The notes: generated by a model from the sequence alone, not told the origin. Positions 36,026-45,120 are shown, numbered from the stretch's first letter. The stretch: 64,000 nt of DNA from Bacteroidia bacterium (GCA_030430385.1 JAUIFO010000003.1:124001-188000), one strand, 5' to 3'. Program-made: numbers and translations.

Positions 36026-36045
36026 AATGTTAAGTAAATGTTATG
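36026..36045 (-). promoter_or_regulatory. Pho-box-like direct repeat upstream of the PiT gene
   Basis: Coding strand CATAACATTTACTTAACATT: two TAACATT half-sites with an 11-bp period, about 35 bases upstream of the -7 element. It matches the array before the TonB receptor gene in 17 of 20 positions. Confidence 0.55.
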
Positions 36046-36171
36046 TTCTCTTATCCTCGATTAACAAACAGTATATTTTTATTGGTTTAAAGCCTCATTT
36101 TTAAAGCCAATGAACTCTAATGTTAACACAAATAATAATGTATAATCAACTGTTTTTCAATATGTTATTGA

Positions 36172-36193
36172 TTTAATGTTAATTTAATGTTAC
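36172..36193 (+). promoter_or_regulatory. tandem TTTAATGTTA direct repeat with 11-bp period
   Basis: TTTAATGTTA at 36172-36181 and 36183-36192. It ends nine bases before the -33 TTG of the MORN-like gene. Read on the other strand it gives TAACATT repeats, the same half-site as the box near the PiT gene. Confidence 0.45.
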
Positions 36194-36201
36194 CAAATTG
36201 T

Positions 36202-36231
36202 TTGTGTTTTGTAAACTTTATTATATATTTG
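36202..36231 (+). promoter_or_regulatory. complete Bacteroidota promoter (TTG-N19-TATATTTG)
   Basis: TTG at 36202-36204, exactly 19 bases, TATATTTG at 36224-36231, 34 bases before the ATG at 36266. It is the best match to the primary sigma consensus in the window. Confidence 0.8.
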
Positions 36232-36265
36232 TTATGTAATTATTAACGAAAAACCCAGATTTGAT

Positions 36266-36622
36266 ATGAAAAATGTATTGTTTGCAGCCATTATGTTATT
36301 AGGAGCAGTATCTTTTGCTCAACAAGAAAGAGATTTAGAGTTAAATAAATCTACAGATCTAATTGATGTTGTTTATTATCACGACAATGGACAAGTAAGT
36401 CAAACTGGAAGTTATACTAAAGATGGAAAACTTCATGGTGAATGGATTAGCTATTGCCAAGAAGGGAACAAACTGGTAGCTGCTAAGTATGATAATGGTA
36501 TAAAAGTAGGTAAATGGTTCTATTGGAATGGTGACACGCTTACTGAAGTTGATTACAGTAAAAATGAAATCGCTAGCATTAACAACTGGACAAATACAGA
36601 AAGTTTAGCTTCCAACAATTAA
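36266..36622 (+). CDS. small secreted MORN-repeat (YwqK-like) protein
   Basis: 118 residues with a signal peptide (MKNVLFAAIMLLGAVSFAQQ). Three MORN-like repeats follow: Y-H-D-N-G-Q-V-S-Q-T-G-S-Y, D-G-K-L-H-G-E-W-I-S-Y and N-G-I-K-V-G-K-W-F-Y-W-N-G-D-T. The family is often labelled 'YwqK antitoxin-like', but no toxin partner is seen here and the signal peptide argues against a cytoplasmic antitoxin. It has a strong promoter and its own bidirectional terminator. The function is unknown. Confidence 0.85.
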   Translation: MKNVLFAAIMLLGAVSFAQQERDLELNKSTDLIDVVYYHDNGQVSQTGSYTKDGKLHGEWISYCQEGNKLVAAKYDNGIKVGKWFYWNGDTLTEVDYSKNEIASINNWTNTESLASNN

Positions 36623-36639
36623 TTGGAAAAAACATAATA

Positions 36640-36671
36640 AAAAAAGGCATCCAATATGGATGCCTTTTTTT
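36640..36671. terminator. bidirectional terminator between convergent genes
   Basis: AAAAAAGGCATCC (36640-36652), loop AATAT, GGATGCCTTTTTT (36658-36670), with A and T tracts on both sides so that it can stop transcription from either strand. Confidence 0.92.
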
Positions 36672-36688
36672 TATATCTGATACAAATA

Positions 36689-37894
36689 TTAGTTCATATT
36701 TGCCCAACCAGCTCCCCAAGAAGCAAAGTTAGTTCCAGTAGCGTTTGCAGAGCTTCCAAGAATCACATCAGCTTCTGTTACTGGGTTTTCTAAATCGTTT
36801 CCAGTGTAAGGAGTTCCAACACTTGCAGTGAAAGAAATGTCAGTAAACGATAAGTTTCCACTTACAACACCAGCACTAGTAGCTTGACCTGGCTCATCAT
36901 CTTCAACAACTACACCTCTACCAAAATTATCTACAGTAACGTTAGTGAAAAGACCTCTAGTTCCAGCTCTCATTCTGAAAGCACGACCAGAATCACCATC
37001 TCCAATTACGGTAACATTAGTTACTGTTGGCATAGAAAAATAACCACCTTCATTTGAGAAGTCTGTATTAAATCCATCACACTCAAATCCGCTATCATGG
37101 TTTGATCCTGTATTTTGTAATACATGAATGTCTGTTAATGTTCCTGTGTAACCTTCAGTCCAATCAAAAGAATCATCCTCAGCATCGATTACAGATAAAT
37201 GGCTTGCGTTTACAGTTCCTCCGAAAAATTCGAAACCGTCATCAGAACCTTTGTAAACTTGTACGTAATCAATTTCAGTTTCATTTCCAACAGCGTATAA
37301 CGACACACCGTTAAGTTCTGCGTTACCATCAATTGCTCCACCAGCATATTCTACACGAACATATCTTAAAGTTCCAGAGTCATCTGCTGGGTTATTACCA
37401 CCATAAGATAAACCACCTACTTCAGTTGTTGCAGTATCTGTAGATCCATCTGCAGTAGAGTTAATTGGTGCATTACCACAAATTACCAATCCTCCCCAAT
37501 CTCCAGACGAAGGCGATCCAGCGTTAGAAGTAAAAACAATTGGACTAGAAGAAGTTCCAACAGCTTCAATTGAAGCACCAGGCTGGATTGCTATATAAGC
37601 ATTTACACCAACAGGCTCAGCTTTGATCGTCATTCCTGCAGGTATATTTAATGTAGTTCCAGCAGCCATAATTACTGGTCCAGAAATCACATACTCTTCA
37701 CTAGCTACAAGATTTAAATCTGCAGTATAAACACCTGCTAAAGAGATAGCTCCTGGGTTTGTAGTAGATCCACCATTGTTATTTGTAACACTATTATCAT
37801 TTATAACAATATCAGATGTATCATCACTTTCGCATCCTACAAAGATAAAAGCAAAAGCAAGTAAATAAAATAATTTAGTTTTCATCGTTTTCAA
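36689..37894 (-). CDS. lipoprotein with predicted beta-helix-like repeats, partner of the TonB receptor
   Basis: 401 residues. The lipobox F-V-G-C lies at residues 18-21 (LLAFAFIFVGCESDD), so it is a lipoprotein. After a Thr/Asn/Gly-rich linker, segments such as V-Y-T-A-D-L-N-L, G-D-W-G-G-L-V-I-C-G-N-A-P-I-N, Y-V-R-V-E-Y-A-G, D-G-F-E-F-F-G-G-T-V and V-T-V-I-G-D-G-D-S-G point to a parallel beta-helix. The pairing with the TonB receptor 32 bases upstream suggests a surface-exposed substrate-binding partner. The substrate is not known; phosphate-linked control of the receptor suggests a phosphorus compound. An in-frame ATG at codon 4 is an alternative start. Confidence 0.75.
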   Translation of the reverse strand: MKTMKTKLFYLLAFAFIFVGCESDDTSDIVINDNSVTNNNGGSTTNPGAISLAGVYTADLNLVASEEYVISGPVIMAAGTTLNIPAGMTIKAEPVGVNAYIAIQPGASIEAVGTSSSPIVFTSNAGSPSSGDWGGLVICGNAPINSTADGSTDTATTEVGGLSYGGNNPADDSGTLRYVRVEYAGGAIDGNAELNGVSLYAVGNETEIDYVQVYKGSDDGFEFFGGTVNASHLSVIDAEDDSFDWTEGYTGTLTDIHVLQNTGSNHDSGFECDGFNTDFSNEGGYFSMPTVTNVTVIGDGDSGRAFRMRAGTRGLFTNVTVDNFGRGVVVEDDEPGQATSAGVVSGNLSFTDISFTASVGTPYTGNDLENPVTEADVILGSSANATGTNFASWGAGWANMN

Positions 37895-37926
37895 AATTTA
37901 AGTATTAAGTTCTATTATTGTTTTGT

Positions 37927-40746
37927 TTAAAATTTATATTTAAGTGACATCCCTAAGTTGACACCAATCTTGTATTCACTAATTGTTACGTCTCCACTTC
38001 CTGTTCCTTCTCTAACAAGTGAGATATCTGGATTTAATAAGTTACTTGCTGAAATGTTCAGATCTAAATTTTCTGTTATTGGACTCTTTAAAACGAAGTC
38101 TAATGTTGGAACAGATTTTTCTACAATGTTTCCTAAACTTCCTGAACCAATTGAATAGATACGATCTGAGAAATAAGACGCGACTAAGGTTGCAGTTGGC
38201 TTATAGCTTTTAATAGTTGGGCTATAAGAAACATCTGTATTGAACACCCATTTTGAAGCTCCTTCAAGTTCTTCAGTATCTTTATCGAATGAGGTTGTAA
38301 ATGTTCCTGTTACATCTTCTAGATCTTGTTCAGTAAATGTGTAAGACCCATTGAATCCGAAAGCTAATACTGGCTCTTCTTCAGCATTATAGGTCAAGTT
38401 CTTTCTTACTTCAACTTCAAATCCTAATACTTCTGCAGCTTCTCCTGTTCTAAAGTAACGTTGGGTTCCAGTTGCATCTGCAGCCACAACTCTGTTTACA
38501 GGATCGTTAATGCGTTTCGCAAATGCACCAAGTGATAAAATCTCTCCTTGATCAATAAACCATTCGTACTTTAAATCGAAGTTATAAATATCTGAATATG
38601 TAGGACCATTACCATCTGCACCTCCTAACAAGTCAGGGTTACCACCATATCTAACCGTTACGTCTTCATATACAAATGGCGCAACTTCTTTAAATTCTGG
38701 TAATGACGCTGTTTTACTAAACGCAAATCTTAAGTTTGAGTCTTCCGTTAAAGCATATTTAATATTCAAGCTAGGTAAGAATAAGGTCTCGCTAACCTCT
38801 CTGAATCCAGGATCATCTTGTCTGATGTTGATTACATCGTAAGTAATGTCTTGTTGAAAAGATTCTAATCTCAATCCAGGAACGAACAACCACTTTTCTC
38901 CAACATTAATTTCAGCGTTTACATAACCAGCATGAATATTTAAAACACCATTATAAGTATTCTCAGGTAATCCTGGTCGATTCGTGTTTCCAATTTGATT
39001 GTTGATCGGATTTAAAACTACTAAATCGTATAACCCTGATCCATCTGGAATATTGATATTGCTCACATCAAAGATGGTATTGAAATTATTAACATCTAAG
39101 ATTGGTGTTGCGTCTCTATCTGTAATTTCATAACCATAACGAATACTATTGAAACTTCTTTCTTTAGTTCTTCCGTTATAACCAAAGTTTAATTTAATAT
39201 TCTCAGAAGCATTGTATTTCAGATTTAAGAATCCATTGTACTCATCATCTTCGATACTTTGAAAAAAGCGTTGGTTATCAAAAGGAATATTTGTGTAAAA
39301 CACTGGATTCGTACTTGAGTCGTTATCTAAAGCAAACTGATAATTTTCTAAGCTAATACGCTTTCTGTCAGGTTCGTTTGAGAACACTTTATTGTATCCA
39401 TAACCCCAATCCAATTCAAACTTATCATTTACAGATTTATGATTACCCAAAATTTGATTTACATGAACGCGATCTTGGTTAAACTGAACATTCATTGTGT
39501 AAAATCCAATATCTCTAGGGTCTACACTGGCAATTCCATCACGATTAAAACCTTCACCTTTCACACCATAATAACCAACTTCGTCACCAGAACTATTAAT
39601 GAATAATGAACTGAAATTAATCTTGTTGTAGTTGTCAATTTTAAATGTTCCGTTTAATAATGCTGTTGTCGTAGTTGAGTACTTATATTCTTCTACATTA
39701 GGAAAATCAACCTTTAATACATTGGTAAAGTCTCTTGCAATTCCTTCTCTGTATTCATATCCATTTGAAAATCCAGCAGTCGCAAAAAAGCTTAATCGTG
39801 TATCTTCATCAAAATCGAATGAATAACCACCTTCTACCGAAGCATTAATATTTGTTTGACCTTCAGCTTCTTGAGGATCAACACCATGAGACAATACTAC
39901 AGCAAATGGGTTATTATCATATCGATTGTAAAACCCGAAATAACTAGATCCTTCACTTCTTACAAAGTCTTCGCCAATAACATTGGTGTTCACTCCAGTT
40001 CCTAAGCTAATATTAAAGAATCCTTTTCCTGTGTACTCTTTAGAATTAATATTAACATTACCAGCGGCAAAGTCGCCATAAAAAGAAGACGTATACGCTT
40101 TACTTACTGAAATATTTTCGATGATATCTGTAGAAAATAAATCAAGATCAATATTTTTCTTATTAACATCTGTTGAAGGTAGCGACAGATTGTTCATAGT
40201 TGTATTTTGATAACGATCTCCTAAACCTCTTACGTAAACATTACTTGAACCTTGCTGTTTAGAAATTCCCGATATCTTAGACACCGCTTCACCTGCATCT
40301 CCTACACCTTTTCTTGATAATTCTTCAGCACCAATACTTTGTTTAATTTCAACCGCTTTTTTCTGATCTAATAATAACGCAGCTTCGCTTTCTCTTCTTG
40401 CTGTAGTTGTAATAACCACTTCATCTAGTGAAGCAGCACTAGCTCCCATTGGCACATTTACTTCAGTGACTTTACCAGCAGTAACTTCAACTGTTATTTC
40501 TTGTGTTTCATATCCAACAAAGCTAAATACTAACACATACGTTCCTGGATTTAAATTTTCAAAACCATATAATCCATCAATATCAGATGTAGTTCCTGTA
40601 GTGGTTCCTTTGATCAAAACGTTACCAAAGGCTAACGGTTCATTATTATATTCTTTATCAATAAGTCGACCTGCAATAGACCCAGTATTTTGTGAGCTGG
40701 CTAAAGTGGTAATTAGTAATATTAATGATAATATGAAAGTTCTCAT
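37927..40746 (-). CDS. TonB-dependent outer-membrane receptor with carboxypeptidase-like N-terminal domain
   Basis: 939 residues. Signal peptide 1-18 (MRTFILSLILLITTLASS), CarboxypepD_reg-like domain about 22-105 (GSIAGRLIDKEYNNEPLAFGNVLIKGTTTGTTSDIDGLYGF), plug domain about 125-235 (ISGISKQQGSSNVYVRGLGDRYQNTTMNNLSLPS) and a 22-strand barrel to a C-terminal ...L-G-M-S-L-K-Y-K-F. Takes up a substrate bound by TonB-ExbBD energy. It is of the TBDR type without SusD; the downstream lipoprotein takes that place. The promoter region has an unusual array of five 11-bp-spaced half-sites resembling Pho boxes, so phosphate limitation is the likely signal. Confidence 0.93.
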   Translation of the reverse strand: MRTFILSLILLITTLASSQNTGSIAGRLIDKEYNNEPLAFGNVLIKGTTTGTTSDIDGLYGFENLNPGTYVLVFSFVGYETQEITVEVTAGKVTEVNVPMGASAASLDEVVITTTARRESEAALLLDQKKAVEIKQSIGAEELSRKGVGDAGEAVSKISGISKQQGSSNVYVRGLGDRYQNTTMNNLSLPSTDVNKKNIDLDLFSTDIIENISVSKAYTSSFYGDFAAGNVNINSKEYTGKGFFNISLGTGVNTNVIGEDFVRSEGSSYFGFYNRYDNNPFAVVLSHGVDPQEAEGQTNINASVEGGYSFDFDEDTRLSFFATAGFSNGYEYREGIARDFTNVLKVDFPNVEEYKYSTTTTALLNGTFKIDNYNKINFSSLFINSSGDEVGYYGVKGEGFNRDGIASVDPRDIGFYTMNVQFNQDRVHVNQILGNHKSVNDKFELDWGYGYNKVFSNEPDRKRISLENYQFALDNDSSTNPVFYTNIPFDNQRFFQSIEDDEYNGFLNLKYNASENIKLNFGYNGRTKERSFNSIRYGYEITDRDATPILDVNNFNTIFDVSNINIPDGSGLYDLVVLNPINNQIGNTNRPGLPENTYNGVLNIHAGYVNAEINVGEKWLFVPGLRLESFQQDITYDVINIRQDDPGFREVSETLFLPSLNIKYALTEDSNLRFAFSKTASLPEFKEVAPFVYEDVTVRYGGNPDLLGGADGNGPTYSDIYNFDLKYEWFIDQGEILSLGAFAKRINDPVNRVVAADATGTQRYFRTGEAAEVLGFEVEVRKNLTYNAEEEPVLAFGFNGSYTFTEQDLEDVTGTFTTSFDKDTEELEGASKWVFNTDVSYSPTIKSYKPTATLVASYFSDRIYSIGSGSLGNIVEKSVPTLDFVLKSPITENLDLNISASNLLNPDISLVREGTGSGDVTISEYKIGVNLGMSLKYKF

Positions 40747-40768
40747 TTCTAGTTTTAATTTGTTGCTG

Positions 40769-40796
40769 CAAAGAAACTGTCATTGTGTAAAGTCAA
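40769..40796 (-). promoter_or_regulatory. weak core promoter of the TonB receptor
   Basis: TTTCTTTG (40776-40769) differs from TAnnTTTG at one base, and TTG (40796-40794) is 17 bases away instead of 19. A poor core next to the half-site array fits an activator-dependent promoter. Confidence 0.4.
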
Positions 40797-40797
40797 G

Positions 40798-40847
40798 GTT
40801 AATTGGAAGTTAAACCTAAGTCATAAAAAAGTTATGTGAATGTTATG
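40798..40847 (-). promoter_or_regulatory. array of five Pho-box-like half-sites, exact 11-bp period
   Basis: On the plus strand: GTTAAT (40798), GTTAAA (40809), GTCATA (40820), GTTATG (40831), GTTATG (40842). All starts are 11 bases apart. The array lies directly upstream of the weak core promoter of the TonB receptor gene. The phased direct repeats are what is known of PhoB/PhoP sites. Confidence 0.6.
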
Positions 40848-40926
40848 GGTTTTTGATTTTTTTTTGATGTTTGTAAACAATAATTTAACATTGAAGTGTT
40901 ATCTTGCACAGGCTTAAAAATTTACT

Positions 40927-42267
40927 ATGAACTGGGAACAACTCTTATCTCTAAAACGCTATGGAGATATACATAAACGTCTTCGAAAAGAACAAGATGA
41001 AACACGTCTTGGGTTTGAAGTTGATTATGACAGAGTCATTTTTTCTTCTGAATTTAGAAGCCTACAAGACAAAACTCAAGTTATTCCTCTTTCTGATACC
41101 GATTTTGTTCATACCAGATTAACACACAGCCTTGAAGTAAGTGTTGTTGGTCGCTCTCTTGGACGAAAAACAGGTCAAAAAATCATTGAGAAACACCCTC
41201 ATCTAAAAGACACTTTAGGTTATCAAGCAAACGACTTTGGAACCATAGTCGCAGCTGCTGCATTGGCTCATGATATTGGAAATCCACCTTTTGGACACAG
41301 TGGAGAGAAATCAATAGGCGAATTTTTTAAGACAGGTGCAGGACTTCGATTTAAAGACCAACTTACCAATAAAGAATATCAAGACTTATGTGATTTTGAA
41401 GGCAATGCCAACGGATTCAAAATTTTAACCGAAAGCAGACAAGGTCGCGAAGGCGGATTGCGTTTGAGTTATGCAACTTTAGGTGCTTTTATGAAATACC
41501 CTAAAGAGTCGCTTCCAAAAAAACCTACTAAGCATATTGCCGATAAAAAATATGGGGTTTTCCAAAGTGAAAAAGAGGCGTTTCTAGATGTTGCTTCTGA
41601 ACTTGGTCTCATAAAGCGTAGTCAGAATAACATTAGTTTTAGTAGACATCCACTTGCGTATTTAGTTGAAGCTGCCGATGATATTTGTTATACCATAATC
41701 GATTTTGAAGATGGTATTAACTTAGGTCTTATTCAAGAGGAATATGCATTGGAATACCTCATCAATCTCGTTAGAGATACCATCAACACTGAAAAATATC
41801 ATCAACTATCTAACACGCAAGACCGAATTAGTTATTTACGAGCTTTGGCTATAAACACATTAATCAATGAAGCTGTTACTATTTTTATGACTAATGAAGA
41901 GGCAATTTTAAATGGTGAGTATGCTAAGGCCTTACTTGATGATAGCAAATATGAAGCTCAAATTAAGGATATTATAAAATTAAGCATCGAAAATATTTAC
42001 CAGTCAAAAGACGTTATTGATAAAGAAATTGCAGGATTCAAGGTTATAAATGAGCTTTTGAATATCTTTACGGCCGCAATTTTCAATAATTTTGTAGGAA
42101 AACCTTCCAATTTAGACAAACTTGTTTTGAAAGTTTTACCAAAAAATATAGACATAAACCAAGATTCATTATACAAAAACCTTTTGGCAGCTTGTTTTTA
42201 TGTGTCGAAATTATCTGACAGAAATGCCATTCTAACGTTTAATAAATTAAAAGGCAACTATTTATAA
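40927..42267 (+). CDS. dgt: dGTP triphosphohydrolase-like HD-domain protein
   Basis: 446 residues. HD-domain metal motifs: H67 (R-L-T-H-S-L-E), H115-D116 (A-L-A-H-D-I-G-N-P-P-F-G-H) and D-D-I-C-Y-T-I-I-D further on. The R-S-L-Q-D-K-T-Q-V segment at 44-52 is typical of dGTPase/dNTPases. It hydrolyses dNTPs to nucleoside and triphosphate and thus lowers the dNTP pool. It is divergent from the TonB receptor operon. The gene symbol is by family; substrate preference cannot be deduced. Confidence 0.93.
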   Translation: MNWEQLLSLKRYGDIHKRLRKEQDETRLGFEVDYDRVIFSSEFRSLQDKTQVIPLSDTDFVHTRLTHSLEVSVVGRSLGRKTGQKIIEKHPHLKDTLGYQANDFGTIVAAAALAHDIGNPPFGHSGEKSIGEFFKTGAGLRFKDQLTNKEYQDLCDFEGNANGFKILTESRQGREGGLRLSYATLGAFMKYPKESLPKKPTKHIADKKYGVFQSEKEAFLDVASELGLIKRSQNNISFSRHPLAYLVEAADDICYTIIDFEDGINLGLIQEEYALEYLINLVRDTINTEKYHQLSNTQDRISYLRALAINTLINEAVTIFMTNEEAILNGEYAKALLDDSKYEAQIKDIIKLSIENIYQSKDVIDKEIAGFKVINELLNIFTAAIFNNFVGKPSNLDKLVLKVLPKNIDINQDSLYKNLLAACFYVSKLSDRNAILTFNKLKGNYL

Positions 42268-42272
42268 ATATG

Positions 42273-42292
42273 AAAAAAAAAAAAAAAAAAAA
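42273..42292 (+). repeat. homopolymer of 20 A
   Basis: Twenty A directly follow an ATG (42270-42272) between dgt and the next gene. With 20 A this ATG frame stops after eight codons; with 19 (or 22) A it would be in frame with the ATG at 42298. It is a likely slippage site, or a sequencing-sensitive one. Confidence 0.9.
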
Positions 42293-42297
42293 TTGAA

Positions 42298-45102
42298 ATG
42301 AAAAAGATGAAAAACAAACTACTAATTATTGCTTCTGTTGTACTAGCAACTTCAATTGCGTTTTTCTCACTTTCTAATAAAAGTGAAGAAGAAAACGCTA
42401 TTGCTAAACTGAAACAGCAACACGAAGCCTTTCTAGAGAACAGCCCTTTTAAAGAGACAAAGCTTATGCCTAGAGCTGAAAGAAAAGCGCTTGGGCTTCC
42501 ACCTAATGCTTTTAATGAGCAAATGTGGGAACTCAATATGGATCCTCAAACTGGACGACCAATGCCAGAACGTGTGTTTGAGGTTCAAGCTGAGTTACAA
42601 GCAGAGCGACAATTCTTAAATAGAGGTGCTGGAGGCGATGCAAACAACCCTTGGGTAGATAGAGGTCCTAATGATCAAGGTGGTCGTACGAGAGGTATTA
42701 TGTTTGACCCGAATGATGTTGGAAACCCTGATCCTAATGATGATTACACCAGAGTTTTTGCTGGTGGTGTTTCAGGTGGTCTTTGGGTAAATGACGACAT
42801 TACAGCTCAAAACTCATCATGGACACAACTTAACATTCAAGCCAATATTTCTGTGACATGTATTATTTCAGATCCAAATGATTCCAATGTATTTTACATA
42901 GGTTCAGGTGAGTCTTTTGTTAGTGGAAGTGCTGTTGGTAGAGGTATTTGGAAATCTGAAGATGCTGGTATTACTTGGACCAACATTTTTGGTGGTTATG
43001 AAAGTTTTAGTGTTGGAAATGGTGATGTAAATGGTGTTTTTTATGTCAATGATATTGTTGCCAGAAATGTAGGAGGTTCTACTGAATTATATGCTGCCAT
43101 TGCAAGTGCCTCTTACGATATAGCAAATGGTCCAAACAACTTTCATGGTTTAGATGAAATGGGAGTCTATAAATCTACAGATGATGGTGCTACTTGGACA
43201 AGGTTTGATATTACTGCTGGAAATGGCACCTTCAAGAATCCTTGTGATTTAGAGATTGATATTAATAACAATATTTGGTTTACGACTACATCAAGTCCTT
43301 TTGGTGTAGCAGGTGGTGATATTTACAGATCTACTGATGGAATCAATTTTACTTTGGTTAATACTATTCCTGGAGCTGGTCGTACCGAATTAGAAGTATC
43401 ACAAACTAATGCTAATTTATTTTGGGTAGCAGCTAACAGAGCTGGTGGTGCTGATCTATTCTTTACCAATAATGCTTTTACATCTGTAAATTCTTTACCT
43501 TCTGAACCAAACCCAGTAGATAATGGTCAACCAGACGATGATTACACAAGAGGACAAGCCTTTTATGATCTTCCTATTGAAGCTGATGCTAACAACACCT
43601 TATATGTAGGTGGTATTGACTTATATCGATCTGAAGATTTTGGGATTTCTTGGGAACAGATATCGAAATGGTCTAATAATAATGCGCTAAACGCTTTACA
43701 GGTTCCGTTAGTACACGCAGATCAACATGCTATTGTATTTAGACCAGGCACTAATGATACTGAAGCTGTCTTTGGAAATGATGGTGGTGTGTATTACACT
43801 CCAAATATAGATTTAGCGAATCCTGATCCTGGGAACACTAATGCCATACAGGCGCGAAATCGTGATTACAATACAATACAGTTTTATTATGGAGACATTA
43901 ATCAAGTTGATGTAGCTAATGGTGATGATTTAGCTGGTGGAACACAAGACAACGGAACACAAATGACGTTTAATGCTGCAGATGGTGCCAATGCCTTTTT
44001 TGATCCAAGAAGTGGAGATGGTGCCTATACAGAAATAAGTGATGATGGCACTTATTTAATTACGTCTTTTCCTGGTCAAGTACATATCTTTTCAGATTAT
44101 CCAAATGTAAACTCAAATGTATTTGCTATTGTTAATGCTAATGGAGGTGATTTTATCAATCAAGCGGAATTAGATAATTTCAGAAACACCTTATACACCA
44201 ATGCTACTGCCGGAAACAATAGAAGAATTGGTCGATTTACAAACATTAACATTCCTGCGCTTTTTGATGATGGTCAAATGAGTAATGCCTTATTAACTGC
44301 TGAACCATCTGCATTTAAAATAAATCCGCACCCAACAAATGGAGTGCCTCCTACAGATACTGCAACGCTTTTAGTAGGTTTAAAAAATGGCGATTTAGTA
44401 AAAGTTGAAAATGCCGACTTTGCACCATCATGGAGTGCTATTGGAGGAAACAATTTTATTGGGAGTATTTCAGATATCGAGTATGGTCAAAATGAAGATG
44501 AAATCTTTGTAACGATGCATAACTATGGTGTTCAAAGTGTTTGGTATACTGAAGATGGAGGTTCTACATGGAGAAGTCTTGAAGGTAATTTACCTGATAT
44601 TCCAGTAAAATGTATTTTACAAAACCCATTACGTCCTCAGGAGCTTATTATAGGAACTGAACTTGGTGTTTGGGCTACTCCAGACTTTACTGCTACAAGT
44701 CCAAATTGGATTCAATCGTATAATGGTATGAGCGATGTAACAGTATTGGATCTTGATCTCAGAACATCAGATAATACAATTCTAGCTACCACACATGGTA
44801 GAGGAATGTTTACAGGTCAGTTTACTGCAGCTCCTTTAAGTGTTTTGGAAAGTCAATTAGAAACCAATTTGATTTCAGTATTTCCAACGGTATCTAATGG
44901 TGCTATTAAAGTAGCTACCCAAAATCTAGTTGGAAATGCGAGTATTAGAGTTTTTGATATTAATGGTCAGAAACTATACAATACAAAAATTGAACTTTCT
45001 AATACTGCTACACCTATAAATTTACAGCTTAATTCAGGGATGTACTTTGTAAATATTACTATTGACAACATCACTGAAACTAAGAAAATCATTATTAAAT
45101 AA
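42298..45102 (+). CDS. large secreted Vps10/BNR-like protein with T9SS sorting domain
   Basis: 934 residues. Signal peptide about 1-25 after a basic start (MKKMKNKLLIIASVVLATSIAFFS). The central part holds several Asp-box/BNR-like turns (W-K-S-E-D-A-G-I-T-W, Y-K-S-T-D-D-G-A-T-W, Y-R-S-E-D-F-G-I-S-W, Y-T-E-D-G-G-S-T-W), so a beta-propeller is predicted as in sortilin/Vps10 and glycosyl-hydrolase-type repeat proteins. The C-terminal 75 residues (V-F-P-T-V-S-N-G ... F-D-I-N-G-Q-K ... G-M-Y-F-V-N-I-T-I) are a T9SS type A sorting domain. It should be surface-located or released. No catalytic site was recognised. A terminator follows. Confidence 0.88.
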   Translation: MKKMKNKLLIIASVVLATSIAFFSLSNKSEEENAIAKLKQQHEAFLENSPFKETKLMPRAERKALGLPPNAFNEQMWELNMDPQTGRPMPERVFEVQAELQAERQFLNRGAGGDANNPWVDRGPNDQGGRTRGIMFDPNDVGNPDPNDDYTRVFAGGVSGGLWVNDDITAQNSSWTQLNIQANISVTCIISDPNDSNVFYIGSGESFVSGSAVGRGIWKSEDAGITWTNIFGGYESFSVGNGDVNGVFYVNDIVARNVGGSTELYAAIASASYDIANGPNNFHGLDEMGVYKSTDDGATWTRFDITAGNGTFKNPCDLEIDINNNIWFTTTSSPFGVAGGDIYRSTDGINFTLVNTIPGAGRTELEVSQTNANLFWVAANRAGGADLFFTNNAFTSVNSLPSEPNPVDNGQPDDDYTRGQAFYDLPIEADANNTLYVGGIDLYRSEDFGISWEQISKWSNNNALNALQVPLVHADQHAIVFRPGTNDTEAVFGNDGGVYYTPNIDLANPDPGNTNAIQARNRDYNTIQFYYGDINQVDVANGDDLAGGTQDNGTQMTFNAADGANAFFDPRSGDGAYTEISDDGTYLITSFPGQVHIFSDYPNVNSNVFAIVNANGGDFINQAELDNFRNTLYTNATAGNNRRIGRFTNINIPALFDDGQMSNALLTAEPSAFKINPHPTNGVPPTDTATLLVGLKNGDLVKVENADFAPSWSAIGGNNFIGSISDIEYGQNEDEIFVTMHNYGVQSVWYTEDGGSTWRSLEGNLPDIPVKCILQNPLRPQELIIGTELGVWATPDFTATSPNWIQSYNGMSDVTVLDLDLRTSDNTILATTHGRGMFTGQFTAAPLSVLESQLETNLISVFPTVSNGAIKVATQNLVGNASIRVFDINGQKLYNTKIELSNTATPINLQLNSGMYFVNITIDNITETKKIIIK

Positions 45103-45120
45103 TTGATTTCTAAAGCTTAA

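Noticed and set aside
36266..36622. Toxin-antitoxin module because of the YwqK-like MORN protein
   Set aside because: The protein has a signal peptide and no partner toxin gene; the antitoxin label is only a family name.
40873..40878. GTAAAC upstream of dgt as a fourth ECF promoter (minus strand GTTTAC)
   Set aside because: Sixteen bases further there is TCAAAA instead of CAT(T/A)AA. The same test fails at 36211-36216, where GGTAAC is found.
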